The translations under genes and the position numbers were made by a program. Below the pieces are notes generated by a model. That model was not told the origin of the DNA and made no database searches. It saw only the letters and a program-made list of their open reading frames with translations. From assembly GCA_963739005.1 (NCBI GenBank), contig CAVTYQ010000002.1, forward strand, positions 682,001 to 746,000: a DNA stretch of 64,000 bases, given 5' to 3'. This DNA comes from DASWJZ01 sp963739005. Lineage in GTDB: Bacteria; Pseudomonadota; Alphaproteobacteria; Rhizobiales; Afifellaceae. Of this stretch, positions 27,217 through 36,552 are shown piece after piece (position 1 is the first letter of the stretch; each line of letters opens with the position of its first letter).

Positions 27217-28954
27217 GTGCCGGGGATGGGCGACCCCAAGAATTCAGAGGGCGACCGCGTTTTGAGATTCCCGACCGCGCCACTATCGATCGGTCTCTCC
27301 GTCGGGCTTGCGGTCGGCCTCTTGGTTACCGCTCTGTTGGTGCTGCCGGCCGCGCCGGCACAGTCGCGCGAGCCGGACAAGACGCTGAAGCTCATGTTCG
27401 GCCACACCGGCGAGACCGGTGTCTTCACGTTCAAGCGGAACGGCCGTTACGACCAGGCCGAGCTCGCCAAGATCAACCACTTCCTGCGGGACTGGCGGCG
27501 CAACGAGTTCGACGCACATGGACCCGCATCTGCTCGACCTCGTCTGGGCGATCTATCAGGAAACCGGTTCGCACGATTACATCCACGTCGTCTCCGCCTA
27601 CCGCTCGCCGACGACGAACGAAATGCTGCGGGCGCGCTCGAGCGGTGTCGCCAAGAACAGTCAGCATCGGCTCGGCAAGGCGATGGACTGGTTCGTGACG
27701 GACGTGCCGCTCTCGAAGCTGCGCGAGATCGCGATGAAGATGCAGGGCGGCGGCGTCGGCTACTATCCGCGCTCCGGCTCGCCCTTCGTCCACACCGACA
27801 CCGGCAACGTTCGCGCCTGGCCGCGCATGAGCCGCGAGCAGCTGATCGCCCTCTTCCCGAACGGAAACACGCTGCATCTGCCCGCCGACGGCCAGCCGCT
27901 GCCTGGGTACGCCGAGGCAGTCGCCCGCCGCAATGCGATGGGCGACTCGGCGCTCGCCTATCTTGAGACCAAACCGTCGACGATACAGGTTGCCGACCGC
28001 ACCGGCACCGACGCGACAACGACCGGCTGGCTGAAGCACGTCTTCACCGGCAACGATCAGAGCGACGATCAGGGCGACGACGACACCGCCGACCAGACGC
28101 CGCAGCCGCAGCCCGCTCACCAGAATGTGGTCCTTGCTTCGGCGGAAACCGACCCGACGAATGCCGACTCGACCGACGCGCGCGTCCCACGGGCCCGTCC
28201 GGCGGCCGAGACCGATGCAGCCGCGGAGCCGCAGCCCGTCGTCGTCGCGTCGGCTGACGCCGGGGTTACCGACATGCTGGTGCTGCCGGCGCTTGGAGAC
28301 GGCTCCGGCATGGCTCTGAACCCCGAGGATTTCGGGATCGGCGCGCAGACGATCCGCGTGAGAGCGTCTTCGCAGGATGCCATCGCCGGGCTGCTTTCGC
28401 CGCAGGACGCGGCGCAGCCGGCAAGGCCGCCAAAGCCGGTCCAGCTTGCCTATGCTCCGACGGCCGACGAACCCTCCGCAGTCTCCGACGCGGACAGGGC
28501 GATTCTCGCCGCTTTCGCCGCCGTGGACCGCTCCGACGCCGGCAACCCGCCCGATCCGATGCTCGTCGCGGCGCTGACGCGCGAGGCGCGCGGCGGCTCC
28601 CTCACAGCGGAGCGTCCGACGGTGGTGGCCGACAACACGCAAGGCGGGACCGCGGGACGTGCGCCCGGCGTCGTGGTCGCGGCGAGCGATCTTCCCGCCT
28701 ACGACGGCGACGAGGACGAACTCCTCGATCTGATCGACGCGGCGCAGCCTGCCGATCCGCAGGTCGCGAACCTCGCCATGCCGAAGCCCGCAGCCGCGGG
28801 CGGCCTTTTTGTTGCACCCGGCGCGGCCTCCGAGGTTGCCGACCTTCGCGGCGAGGCGGGACCGCCGGTCAACCGGTTCACGCCCGCCGTCCAAGCCCGC
28901 CGCAAGGACAATCAGGGCTTCTTCACCAAGCTCTTTGCCAGCCTGATCGAGTAG
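27217..28954 (+). CDS. DUF882 (YcbK/M15-like) murein peptidase with Pro/Ala-rich tail, frameshifted
   Basis: Two overlapping frames together encode one DUF882 protein. The first (GTG 27217 or ATG 27226) gives a signal anchor and LKLMFGHTGETGVFTFKRNG up to RRNEFDA (about 27516). The second resumes at MDPHLLDLVWAIYQETGSHDY (from 27518) and continues through SAYRSP, SQHRLGKAMDW, GVGYYPRSGSPFVH and GNTLHLPADG. One surplus base near 27517 explains the break. The DUF882 domain resembles L,D/D,D-peptidases of family M15. About 340 residues of disordered acidic and Pro/Ala-rich sequence follow, ending in KDNQGFFTKLFASLIE. It is either a sequencing or assembly error or a recent mutation. Without correction, a peptide from ATG 27518 would lack the export signal. 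Confidence 0.8.
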
Positions 28955-29098
28955 CCGTGGCTACGCGGTCGATACGCGCCCCGACGCACGCCGGCGCTGT
29001 GGCCGCCATGCCACGCCGGCCGAGTTCATCGCCGGCGGCGATTTCGCCGAAACGAAGCGCGTGTTAGCAATGACCTCGATGACTTGGGCGGGGGCCCA

Positions 29099-29773
29099 AT
29101 GCGTACGCTTCGAGTTGTGGTTTTTGCCGCCATCGCGCTCGCGCCGATGGCAGCCAGAGCGGAGTTTCAAATCTCCGCTTATGGCGGCGTCAACACCGCC
29201 AACAACAGCGATGTCACCCTGAACACGCCGCTCGTGTCAGGGACCTATGACATCGACTGGTACGGCGACTCCTTCCACACGCCGCCCTATTGGGGCGTGC
29301 GCGGAACTTGGTGGCTGAACGATTTCAACCTGCCGCACTGGGGCGTCGCGCTCGACTACACGCACGCCAAGGTGAAGGCGGCGCATCTCGGCACCATCCC
29401 CTTCTCGCATCTGGAATTCACCGACGGCCTGAATACGGCTGCGCTGAACGCGCTCTATCGCATGCCGCTCACCAATCGCTTCACCGCCTACGCGGGGGTG
29501 GGCGCCGGCGTCGCCTTTCCGCACGTGGAGGTGAGGACGATCCCCGACCAGGGCACAACCTGGAACTACCAGGTGAGCGGCCCGACCGTGCAGGGGCTCG
29601 TCGGCATCAACATGGACATCGCCTACGGGGTCTCCGTCTTTGCCGAATACAAGGCGAACTTCAGCTGGAACGACGCCGACCTCGTCGGCGGCGGCACGCT
29701 GAAGACCGACGTGCTGACGCATCAGTTCGCCGCCGGTATCAGCATCTCCCTCGGCGCCCCGCCGCACTACTAG
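29099..29773 (+). CDS. Outer-membrane beta-barrel protein, lipid A oxidase-like
   Basis: The 224-residue product has a Sec signal peptide (ending MAARA-EF) and alternating amphipathic strands rich in Tyr, Trp and Gly, ending in a hydrophobic strand as expected for an eight-stranded barrel. Its pattern (ISAYGGVNTANNSDV, WYGDSF, PYWGVRGTWWL) resembles rhizobial proteins annotated as lipid A oxidase (LpxQ-like), but that is memory-based and should be treated as tentative; a generic OmpW/OmpA-like porin is the alternative. ATG 29099 follows GGGCGGGGG. Confidence 0.75.
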   Translation: MRTLRVVVFAAIALAPMAARAEFQISAYGGVNTANNSDVTLNTPLVSGTYDIDWYGDSFHTPPYWGVRGTWWLNDFNLPHWGVALDYTHAKVKAAHLGTIPFSHLEFTDGLNTAALNALYRMPLTNRFTAYAGVGAGVAFPHVEVRTIPDQGTTWNYQVSGPTVQGLVGINMDIAYGVSVFAEYKANFSWNDADLVGGGTLKTDVLTHQFAAGISISLGAPPHY

Positions 29774-29848
29774 CGACGGGCCGGACGGGCGGCGGCCGAC
29801 TGGCCGCGTATCGACCGCACCGCGGCAAGCCTGATATCGTCCGCCGCG

Positions 29849-30688
29849 ATGACAGCGGAATTGGAACGCAGCCCGATCGTCGACCGCCTGATCGCGCTGC
29901 CCGTAGAGGTCTACGAGAGGCTGCGGACGAACGTGACCGGGGCGGGCGCGTTTCTCGCGCGCCGCCGGCGCGACGTGCGCTTCCGTGTAGTTCCCTACAA
30001 CGCCTTTCAGATCGCGAACGCCGCGGCGGTCACCGTCTCGGTCATCGCCGTGCTGGTCTTCGTTCTCGATCCTCTCCTTGTCGCCTGGCAGACGAGCCTG
30101 CCGGAGCCCACGGTCGCGTTCTTCCGGCACGTGACGCGCTTCGGCAAGTCCGATTGGATCCTCATCGGCACCGGCGTCTTCCTGATCGTGATGCTGAGCC
30201 TTGAGGCCGGCACGCTTGCAAGGCGCACGCGCGCCAAGCGGACGGCGCGCTCGCTCGCCGCCTTCTATGTTTTCGCGTCGGTCGCGAGCTCGGGGATCAT
30301 CGCCAATCTCGCCAAATACGTGATCGGGCGCGCCCGGCCGCAGCACTTCTACGACGCCGGCGACTTCTCCTTCGACTTCTGGTCGGGCGACGCCGGCTGG
30401 GCGAGCTTTCCGTCCGGCCACGCGACGACCGCGATGGCGCTCGGCTTGGCACTCGCGCTGCTCTTCCCGCGTCTGCGCTGGGTGTTTCTCTCGCTCTGCT
30501 TCTGGATTGCCATGAGCCGTCTCTTCCTCGCGGCGCACTATCCCTCTGATGTGCTCGCCGGCGGCCTGCTCGGCGGGACGACGGCATGGCTTCTCGCCCG
30601 CGTGCTGGCGCAGCGGCGGCTTCTCTTCGACTTCGACAGGAACGGCCGGCTGACTCGCCGGAAAAGCGCTTCCGGGCGCCTCCTCTGA
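29849..30688 (+). CDS. PAP2-family membrane phosphatase
   Basis: The 279-residue product has about five to six membrane segments and the complete PAP2 active site: KYVIGRARP (motif 1), PSGH (motif 2) and SRLFLAAHYPSD (motif 3). Its catalytic face is expected to be periplasmic. The family includes undecaprenyl-pyrophosphate phosphatases and the LpxE/LpxF lipid A phosphatases. It follows the possible lipid A oxidase by 75 bases on the same strand, so lipid A dephosphorylation is a reasonable guess but not shown. Confidence 0.88.
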   Translation: MTAELERSPIVDRLIALPVEVYERLRTNVTGAGAFLARRRRDVRFRVVPYNAFQIANAAAVTVSVIAVLVFVLDPLLVAWQTSLPEPTVAFFRHVTRFGKSDWILIGTGVFLIVMLSLEAGTLARRTRAKRTARSLAAFYVFASVASSGIIANLAKYVIGRARPQHFYDAGDFSFDFWSGDAGWASFPSGHATTAMALGLALALLFPRLRWVFLSLCFWIAMSRLFLAAHYPSDVLAGGLLGGTTAWLLARVLAQRRLLFDFDRNGRLTRRKSASGRLL

Positions 30689-30697
30689 GGGGCCCCG

Positions 30698-31006
30698 TCA
30701 GGCGGCTTCCGCGGACACCATGCCGAGCGCGTGCAGATAGAGGTCGAGGAGCGCCTCCTCCTCCTGCCGCTCGGCGGTGTCCTTTTTCCGGAGCCGGATC
30801 ACCTGGCGCATGATCTTGGTGTCAAAGCCCTGGCCCTTGGCCTCGGCGAAAACGTCGCGGATATCGTCGGCGAGCGCCTTCTTCTCTTCCTCCAGGCGCT
30901 CGATCCGCTCGATCAGCGACCTGAGCTGACCGGACGCGACCGTCCCGGAGCCAAGCGAAGCGGAAGCGGCGGGGGACATTTCGGCGGAAACGCCATTCTC
31001 GGCCAT
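30698..31006 (-). CDS. gapR: GapR-family nucleoid protein (DUF2312 / UPF0335)
   Basis: The 102-residue product has a disordered N-terminus (1-25) and the conserved DUF2312 region: QLRSLIERIERLEEEKKALA, then DIRDVFAEAKGQGFD and MRQVIRLRKKD. This is the family of Caulobacter GapR, a coiled-coil tetramer that clamps overtwisted, AT-rich DNA and helps replication. The start has an AAGGAG site. It is a conserved single-copy gene in alphaproteobacteria and supports the lineage call. Confidence 0.93.
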   Translation of the reverse strand: MAENGVSAEMSPAASASLGSGTVASGQLRSLIERIERLEEEKKALADDIRDVFAEAKGQGFDTKIMRQVIRLRKKDTAERQEEEALLDLYLHALGMVSAEAA

Positions 31007-31096
31007 ACGAAAAACTCCTTATCGACCGGTCCGGCGTGCGCCCTCCGCCCGGCCAAGGTCAACACCGCGGGGCCGGCAATCCTCACTATCCAAAGG

Positions 31097-31405
31097 TCAG
31101 TCGTGGGCGGGGCGATTTTTTTCAAACGCCTGCTTGGTGGCGCTTGACGCATCCGCCTGATATTTGGCGCGCCAATCGTCGTAGGGCATGCCGTAGACGA
31201 CCTCGCGGCTCTCCTCTTTGGTCATGGAAAGCCCGCGTTCCTCAGCGGCGTCGCGATACCAGTTCGAAAGGCAGTTGCGGCAGAATCCGGCGAGATTCAT
31301 CAGGTCGATGTTCTGCACGTCCGTGCGCTGACGAAAATGCTCGACCAGCCGCCGGAAGGCGGCCGCCTCAAGCGCCGTGCGGGTTGCGTTATCCATTTGC
31401 AGCAT
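31097..31405 (-). CDS. DUF1244 protein
   Basis: The 102-residue product matches the DUF1244 family, with FRRLVEHFRQRTDVQNIDLM and GFCRNCLSNWYRDAA; the CRNC pair is a possible metal or redox site. It is short, soluble and of unknown function. The start at 31405 has an almost perfect AAGGAGGTGA ribosome binding site; longer upstream starts do not. It overlaps the end of the N-formylglutamate amidohydrolase gene by 17 bases and is co-transcribed with it. Confidence 0.88.
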   Translation of the reverse strand: MLQMDNATRTALEAAAFRRLVEHFRQRTDVQNIDLMNLAGFCRNCLSNWYRDAAEERGLSMTKEESREVVYGMPYDDWRAKYQADASSATKQAFEKNRPAHD

Positions 31406-32243
31406 CGTCACCTCCTTGCCTCGTCGCATCGTCGTCGGACTCCGAGCCATAGTGACGCACGACATGGAGCGCCGGCTCCGCGACCGCGTCGCGCAGGATG
31501 GGCTCCAGCCTGTCCGCCCATTCCTCGACTCCCGCCGGCGTCTCGATCAGATCGTTCCTGACCTCAAGCAGCCCATGCGCAAGACCGCGCCCGCTCCCAT
31601 GGCGATACATGGTGTCGTTCTTGAGCGAGCCCAAATAGGGCTCGTTGTCGCCGATCCTCAGGCCATGCTCGGCGTGTAGACGGTCGAGCAGCAAACGCGC
31701 GAAGCGCGGATCGCGATCCCACAGGATGCCGGCGTGCCACGGCCGCCGCATCCCCTTCCACTCCGGGGTGTAGGAGTGGATCGAGAGCAGAATCGGCGGA
31801 ACGCCGATCTGGAGCATCGCGTCGAGCCGCCGCTCGATCGCCGCGTGGTAGGGGCGATGGAAGCGATTGAGACGCCGCTCCCGCTCCGCCGCGTCCAGGC
31901 AGCGGTTGCCGGGCACGACGGCGCCGTCGGAGAGCTGCATCAGAAGCGTCGGATCGTCCTCGCCCCGGTTCGGGTCGATGACGAGCCGCGAAAAGCAGGT
32001 GAGGATCGCCGGCGCGTTCAATCGCTCAGCGAGCGAGCGCGCGAGCGGCGCGGCGCCGATGTCGTAGGCGATGTGGCGCAGAAGCTCAGAATCCGGCAGC
32101 CCGAGCCCGCCGTATTCCGGCGGGATCCGGTTGCTCGCGTGATCGACAAGGATGAGAAGCCCGCCGGCGGGGTCGCCGTCGAGCTCCTCATAGGAATCGG
32201 ACCGTCGCGATTGTCCGGTGTCGACCGGATCCGCTTTCATCAT
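31389..32243 (-). CDS. N-formylglutamate amidohydrolase family protein
   Basis: The 284-residue product belongs to the FGase family: VDHASNRIPPEYGGLGLP near the N-terminus, HIAYDIGA, SRLVIDPNRGEDDPTLL and SIHSYTP. FGase hydrolyses N-formylglutamate in histidine catabolism, but no hut genes are nearby, and family members also include enzymes of unknown substrate. The start at 32243 has a GGGG stretch nine bases upstream on its strand. The DUF1244 partner downstream is a common arrangement in Hyphomicrobiales. Confidence 0.88.
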   Translation of the reverse strand: MMKADPVDTGQSRRSDSYEELDGDPAGGLLILVDHASNRIPPEYGGLGLPDSELLRHIAYDIGAAPLARSLAERLNAPAILTCFSRLVIDPNRGEDDPTLLMQLSDGAVVPGNRCLDAAERERRLNRFHRPYHAAIERRLDAMLQIGVPPILLSIHSYTPEWKGMRRPWHAGILWDRDPRFARLLLDRLHAEHGLRIGDNEPYLGSLKNDTMYRHGSGRGLAHGLLEVRNDLIETPAGVEEWADRLEPILRDAVAEPALHVVRHYGSESDDDATRQGGDDAANG

Positions 32244-32339
32244 TCGAGCCCCGGGGGAAACGAAGAACGGCTCGCGTGGAACCGTCGGAGCATGATAGGA
32301 GCTGCCGCGCCCGCCTTCCAGCACCCGCGAACACGTTCA

Positions 32340-33245
32340 ATGGTCCCGCCCGCCGCTCGGCCCTCCGTCGCCTTCGATGCCGCGCCGATCGCCGTCCTCG
32401 CCCTGGTCGCCGGGGCGATGGCGATGGGGATATCGCCGATCTTTGTCCGCTTCGCCGAAGTCGGCCCCTTCACGAGCGCCTTCTGGCGGGTCGGCCTCGC
32501 GCTTCCGGCGCTGTGGCTCTGGTCGACGCTCGAGCGGCCTGCCGACGGCGCTGCGCGGCCGGGCCGCGGAGCACGCCTCTCGGTCCTCCTTGCCGGCCTC
32601 CTTTTCGCCGGCGATCTGACGTTCTGGCACCTCGCGATCATGCACACCTCGGTCGCCAATGCGACGTTCCTCGCGACGCTAGCGCCAGTCTGGGTCGTCC
32701 TCGGCTCCGGGCTCTTCCTCGGCGAGCGCGTCGCGGCGCAAGTCCTCCTCGGTCTCGCCCTTTGCCTTCTCGGCGCGGCGGCGCTAATCGGCAACACCTG
32801 GTCGAATGACCCCGGCCACCTCGACGGCGACCTCTACGGCGTCGCTACCTCGTTCTTCTTCGGCGCCTATTTCCTTGCCGTCCGCCGCGCGAGGCGCGTC
32901 TACGGCGCCGGACGCACGCTCTTCCTCTCAAGCATTGTCACCGCCATCGTCCTGCTCGTCGAAGCGATGGTGATCGAAGACCAGATGTGGCCGCTCGGGC
33001 TCTCCGGCGTCGCCGCCCTCGTCGCCATGGCGCTCGTCAGCCACGCCGGCGGACAAGGGCTCCTCGCATTCGCCCTAGGCCACCTCCCCGCCGCCTTCTC
33101 CTCGCTGGTCATCTTCCTGGAAGCGGTCGCCGCCGCCTGCTTCGCCTGGATCATCCTGGGCGAGCCGATCGGGCCGATCCAGGCGCTCGGCGCCGTGGCG
33201 ATCTTCGCGGGCATCAGCGTCGCCAGGCCAAGGCGCGCCGGGTGA
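32340..33245 (+). CDS. EamA (DMT) family transporter
   Basis: The 301-residue product has ten hydrophobic helices in two EamA repeats, with GISPIFVRFAEVGPFTSAFWR in the first and the LGEPIGPIQALGAVAIFAGI ending in the second. It is an inner-membrane metabolite exporter or importer of unknown substrate. ATG 32340 leaves about 17 residues before helix 1, typical of the family; ATG 32292 is possible but neither has a good ribosome binding site. It is divergent from the N-formylglutamate amidohydrolase gene and overlaps the glycerate kinase start by four bases. Confidence 0.85.
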   Translation: MVPPAARPSVAFDAAPIAVLALVAGAMAMGISPIFVRFAEVGPFTSAFWRVGLALPALWLWSTLERPADGAARPGRGARLSVLLAGLLFAGDLTFWHLAIMHTSVANATFLATLAPVWVVLGSGLFLGERVAAQVLLGLALCLLGAAALIGNTWSNDPGHLDGDLYGVATSFFFGAYFLAVRRARRVYGAGRTLFLSSIVTAIVLLVEAMVIEDQMWPLGLSGVAALVAMALVSHAGGQGLLAFALGHLPAAFSSLVIFLEAVAAACFAWIILGEPIGPIQALGAVAIFAGISVARPRRAG

Positions 33246-34540
33246 CGCCCCGGGAGCTCTGCCGCGCCATGTTCGACGCCGCAGTGGCGCGCGCGCAGCC
33301 GGCGGTCTGCCTCCCGCCGCACCTTCCGGCGCCCCCACAGGGCAGGCTCATCGTGCTCGCCTGCGGGAAGTCCGGCGCGCAGATGTCCGAGGTCTGCGAG
33401 GCGTACTATCTCGAGGGCGGCCTGCTTCAGCCGGAGCGGATGGTCGGCATCTGCGTCACCCGGCACGGCTATGGGCGGCCGCTGAAGGTGATCCGATGCG
33501 TCGAGGCCGGCCATCCCGTGCCCGACGCCGCCGGCCTTCAGGCGACCGCCGACGTGCTCGCGCTCGCCAAGCAGGCCGGCCCCGACGACCTCGCCCTCGT
33601 GCTTCTCTCCGGCGGCGGCTCGGCGAACTGGGTGGCGCCGGCCGCCGGGCTCAGCATCGACGACAAGCAGCGGCTGACGCGGGCGCTTCTCGCCTCCGGC
33701 GCGCCGATCTTAGACATCAACACGGTCAGGAAGCATCTCTCGCGCATCAAGGGCGGACGGCTCGCCGCCCTCCTCTATCCGGCGCGCTCCCTGTCGCTCG
33801 CCATTTCCGACGTTCCCGGAGACGACCCCTCGGTGATCGCCTCGGGGCCGACCGTTCCCGATGCGACGACGTCGGCGGACGCCCGCGCCACGCTGCAGCG
33901 CTGGAACATCCCGATCCCCGAGAACGCGCGGGCCGTCCTCGACTCGGCGGACGGCGAGACACCAAAACCCGGCGATCGAGTGTTTTCCACTGCCGATTAT
34001 CGCATCGTCGCGCGGCCGGCGCACTCTCTGAAAGCCGCAGCCGCGATCGGCCGGAACGCCGGGTACGAGGTGGCGATGCTGGGCGATTCGATCGAGGGCG
34101 AGGCCGCAACCGTCGGCCAGGCGCACGGCCTGATGGCCGTCGAGGCGCTCCGCGCCGGCAAGCGCATAATCCTTCTTTCCGGCGGCGAGTTGACCGTCAC
34201 CTTGAGGGGCGACGGCGACGGCGGACCCAACCAGGAATACGCGCTGGCGCTTGCGCAGGCGATCGACGGCGCCGCCGGGATAACGGCGCTCGCCGCCGAC
34301 ACCGACGGCACCGACGGAGGGCGCGGCGAGGCCACCGATCCGGCCGGCGCCTTCGCGGATGCAACATCGGCCGCGCGTGGCAGGGCACAAAGCCTCAATG
34401 CCGCCAACTTCCTGAAAAATAATGATTCAAAGCAATTTATTAACCGAATCGGGGACCTCCTCGTCACCGGTCCGACTGGGACGAACGTCAACGACTTCCG
34501 CTGCGTCGTCGTTGACAAGGGAAATGCCGGCGGGCAATAA
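33242..34540 (+). CDS. gckA: Glycerate 2-kinase, GckA/MOFRL type
   Basis: The 432-residue product has the N-terminal glycerate kinase domain (CGKSGAQM, VLLSGGGSANWVAPA, INTVRKHLSRIKGG, SDVPGDDPSVIASGPT) and the C-terminal MOFRL domain (LLSGGELTVTLRGDGDGGPNQE, AADTDGTDG). Such enzymes phosphorylate D-glycerate, usually at C2. Its start GTG 33242 overlaps the stop of the EamA gene. With pyk downstream, 2-phosphoglycerate could flow via enolase to pyruvate. The last stretch of about 40 residues is more AT-rich than the rest. Confidence 0.92.
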   Translation: MTPRELCRAMFDAAVARAQPAVCLPPHLPAPPQGRLIVLACGKSGAQMSEVCEAYYLEGGLLQPERMVGICVTRHGYGRPLKVIRCVEAGHPVPDAAGLQATADVLALAKQAGPDDLALVLLSGGGSANWVAPAAGLSIDDKQRLTRALLASGAPILDINTVRKHLSRIKGGRLAALLYPARSLSLAISDVPGDDPSVIASGPTVPDATTSADARATLQRWNIPIPENARAVLDSADGETPKPGDRVFSTADYRIVARPAHSLKAAAAIGRNAGYEVAMLGDSIEGEAATVGQAHGLMAVEALRAGKRIILLSGGELTVTLRGDGDGGPNQEYALALAQAIDGAAGITALAADTDGTDGGRGEATDPAGAFADATSAARGRAQSLNAANFLKNNDSKQFINRIGDLLVTGPTGTNVNDFRCVVVDKGNAGGQ

Positions 34541-34586
34541 AGTTAAGGACTTGTTAGGTATGCGCCCAACGGAGAAGGGTGGGGCA

Positions 34587-35033
34587 ATGAGGCTTCTCCG
34601 CCGCAGCGGACTCGTGGCTTTGTTGTGCGCCGCTGGCCCCTTCTTCGTCATTGCACCCGCCAAGGCAGACTTCAGAGTCTGCAACAAGACCACCAGCCGC
34701 GTCGGCATTGCCGTTGGCTACAAAGCCGACCGCGACTGGACCACCGAAGGTTGGTGGACGGTGAATTCGGACAGCTGCGCAACGATCCTCGCCGGTCCCC
34801 TCGTGGGCCGGTATTATTATATGTATGCCGTCGACTACGATCAGGGCGGTGAATGGGGCGGCAACAGCGCCTTTCTGTGCACGCAGGAAAAGGAATTCAC
34901 CATCCGTGGCGTGAGCGACTGCGTGGCGCGCGGCTACCAGAAGACGGGCTTCTATGAAGTTGACACCGGCAACCAGGAGAGCTGGACGATCCAGCTGACG
35001 GAGCCAACGAGCCGGGGTGTCGGAGGCCGATGA
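34587..35033 (+). CDS. Secreted DUF1036 protein
   Basis: The 148-residue product has a signal peptide (cleavage near APAKA-DF, about residue 30) and the DUF1036 domain: FRVCNKTTSRVGIAVGYK, TEGWWTV, and a C-terminal WTIQLTEP, with several Cys that may form disulfides in the periplasm. Function unknown. ATG 34587 is preferred because GGGTGGGG precedes it and it starts exactly at the signal peptide. Its stop overlaps the ATG of pyk (35030) in an ATGA arrangement. Confidence 0.87.
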   Translation: MRLLRRSGLVALLCAAGPFFVIAPAKADFRVCNKTTSRVGIAVGYKADRDWTTEGWWTVNSDSCATILAGPLVGRYYYMYAVDYDQGGEWGGNSAFLCTQEKEFTIRGVSDCVARGYQKTGFYEVDTGNQESWTIQLTEPTSRGVGGR

Positions 35034-36467
35034 GACGCCGGCGCAAGATCAAGAATTCTCGCCACCCTCGGGCCTTCATCCAACACACCTGAAACGATCG
35101 AACAGCTCTTCCGGGCGGGCGCCGATCTTTTTCGCATCAACATGAGCCATACCTCGCACGATGCTCTGCGGAGCCTCGTTGCGATGATCCGCGACGTCGA
35201 AGCGAAATACGACCGGCCGCTCGGCATCGTCGCCGATCTGCAGGGGCCGAAGCTCCGCATCGGCACGTTCGAGGGAGAGACGATCCACCTGACGAAGGGC
35301 CAGACCTTCGTGCTCGACAGCGACCCGCGGCCCGGCAACAGCGAGCGCGTGCTCCTGCCGCATCCCGAGATCTTCGCGGCGCTCGAGCCAGGCCATGCGA
35401 TCCTCCTGAACGACGGCCGCGTGCGGCTGAAGGTGCTCGAGGTGGGCGACCGCCGCGCGGTGACGGAAGTCGTGCAGGGCAAGACGCTCTCCGACCGCAA
35501 GGGCGTGAGCCTGCCCGATACGCTGATCCGCTCCGGCGCGCTCACCGAGAAGGACCGCCGCGATCTCGACGCGGCGCTCGCCGCCGACGTCGACTGGGTC
35601 GCCCTCTCCTTCATCCAGCGGCCCGACGACATCGCCGACGCCCGCAAGACGGTCAAGAACCGGGCCGGCATCATGGCCAAGATCGAGAAGCCGCAGGCGC
35701 TGCAGCATCTCGAGGCGATCATGGAGCTTTGCGACGGCGTGATGGTGGCGCGCGGTGACCTCGGCGTGGAGATGCCGCTCGAGGCGGTGCCGGGCGTGCA
35801 GAAGCGGATCACGCGCCTCGGGCGGCGCATGGGCAAGCCGGTGGTGGTGGCGACGCAGATGCTGGAAAGCATGATCACCGCGCCGGTGCCGACCCGCGCC
35901 GAGGTTTCCGACGTCGCCACCGCCGTCTTCGAAGGCGCCGACGCCGTCATGCTGTCGGCGGAATCGGCGGCGGGCGAGTATCCGACCGAGGCGGTCGAGA
36001 CGATGAACCAGATTGCCGAGGCGGTGGAGAAGGACAAGCTCTTCCCCTCCATCATCCAGGCGCAGCGGCCGGAGCCCGAATCGACCGGCGCCGACACGAT
36101 CACCTTGGCGGCGCGGCAGATCGCCGAGACGCTCGGGCTCGCTGCGATCGTCTGCTACACCTCGTCAGGGTCGACCGGCATGCGCGCCTCGCGCGAGCGG
36201 CCCAATGTTCCGATCATCGCGCTTTCGCCGGTACGCCGCACGGCGCGCCGCCTGTCGATGGTCTGGGGCCTCCATTGCGTCGTCACGGAGGACGCGCGCG
36301 AGGTCGACGAGATGGTGCACCGCGCCTGCTCTATCGCTTTCAAGGAAGGCTTCGCGCATCCCGATCAGCGCATCATCATCACCGCCGGCGTTCCCTTCGG
36401 CACGCCCGGCGCGACCAACCTTCTGCGCATTGCCTTTATCGGCCCCGACGGGATGTCGGGAATTTAG
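35030..36467 (+). CDS. pyk: Pyruvate kinase, frameshifted near the N-terminus
   Basis: The main frame from 35055 encodes an almost complete pyruvate kinase, with RINMSH, DRKGVSLPDT, the signature IMAKIEKPQALQ and TQMLESM, through to the C-terminal GATNLLRIAFI. The normal N-terminal residues (MRRRRKIK) lie in another frame starting at ATG 35030, with GGAGG upstream and an ATGA overlap with DUF1036. A single surplus A around 35054-35055 separates them; removing it gives ILATLGPSSNTPETIEQLFRAGADLF. Without that correction, the first ATG in the main frame is 35142, losing about 37 residues including part of the phosphate and potassium site. Sequencing error or a real mutation cannot be told apart here. 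Confidence 0.9.
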
Positions 36468-36552
36468 ACCTTTCTTGGCGAGCCTGTGGAAACGGGGGTG
36501 GGAAGAAGGGCCGCTCTACAGCCAAGGGGCGCCGCGGCGCTAAGGTGCAATC

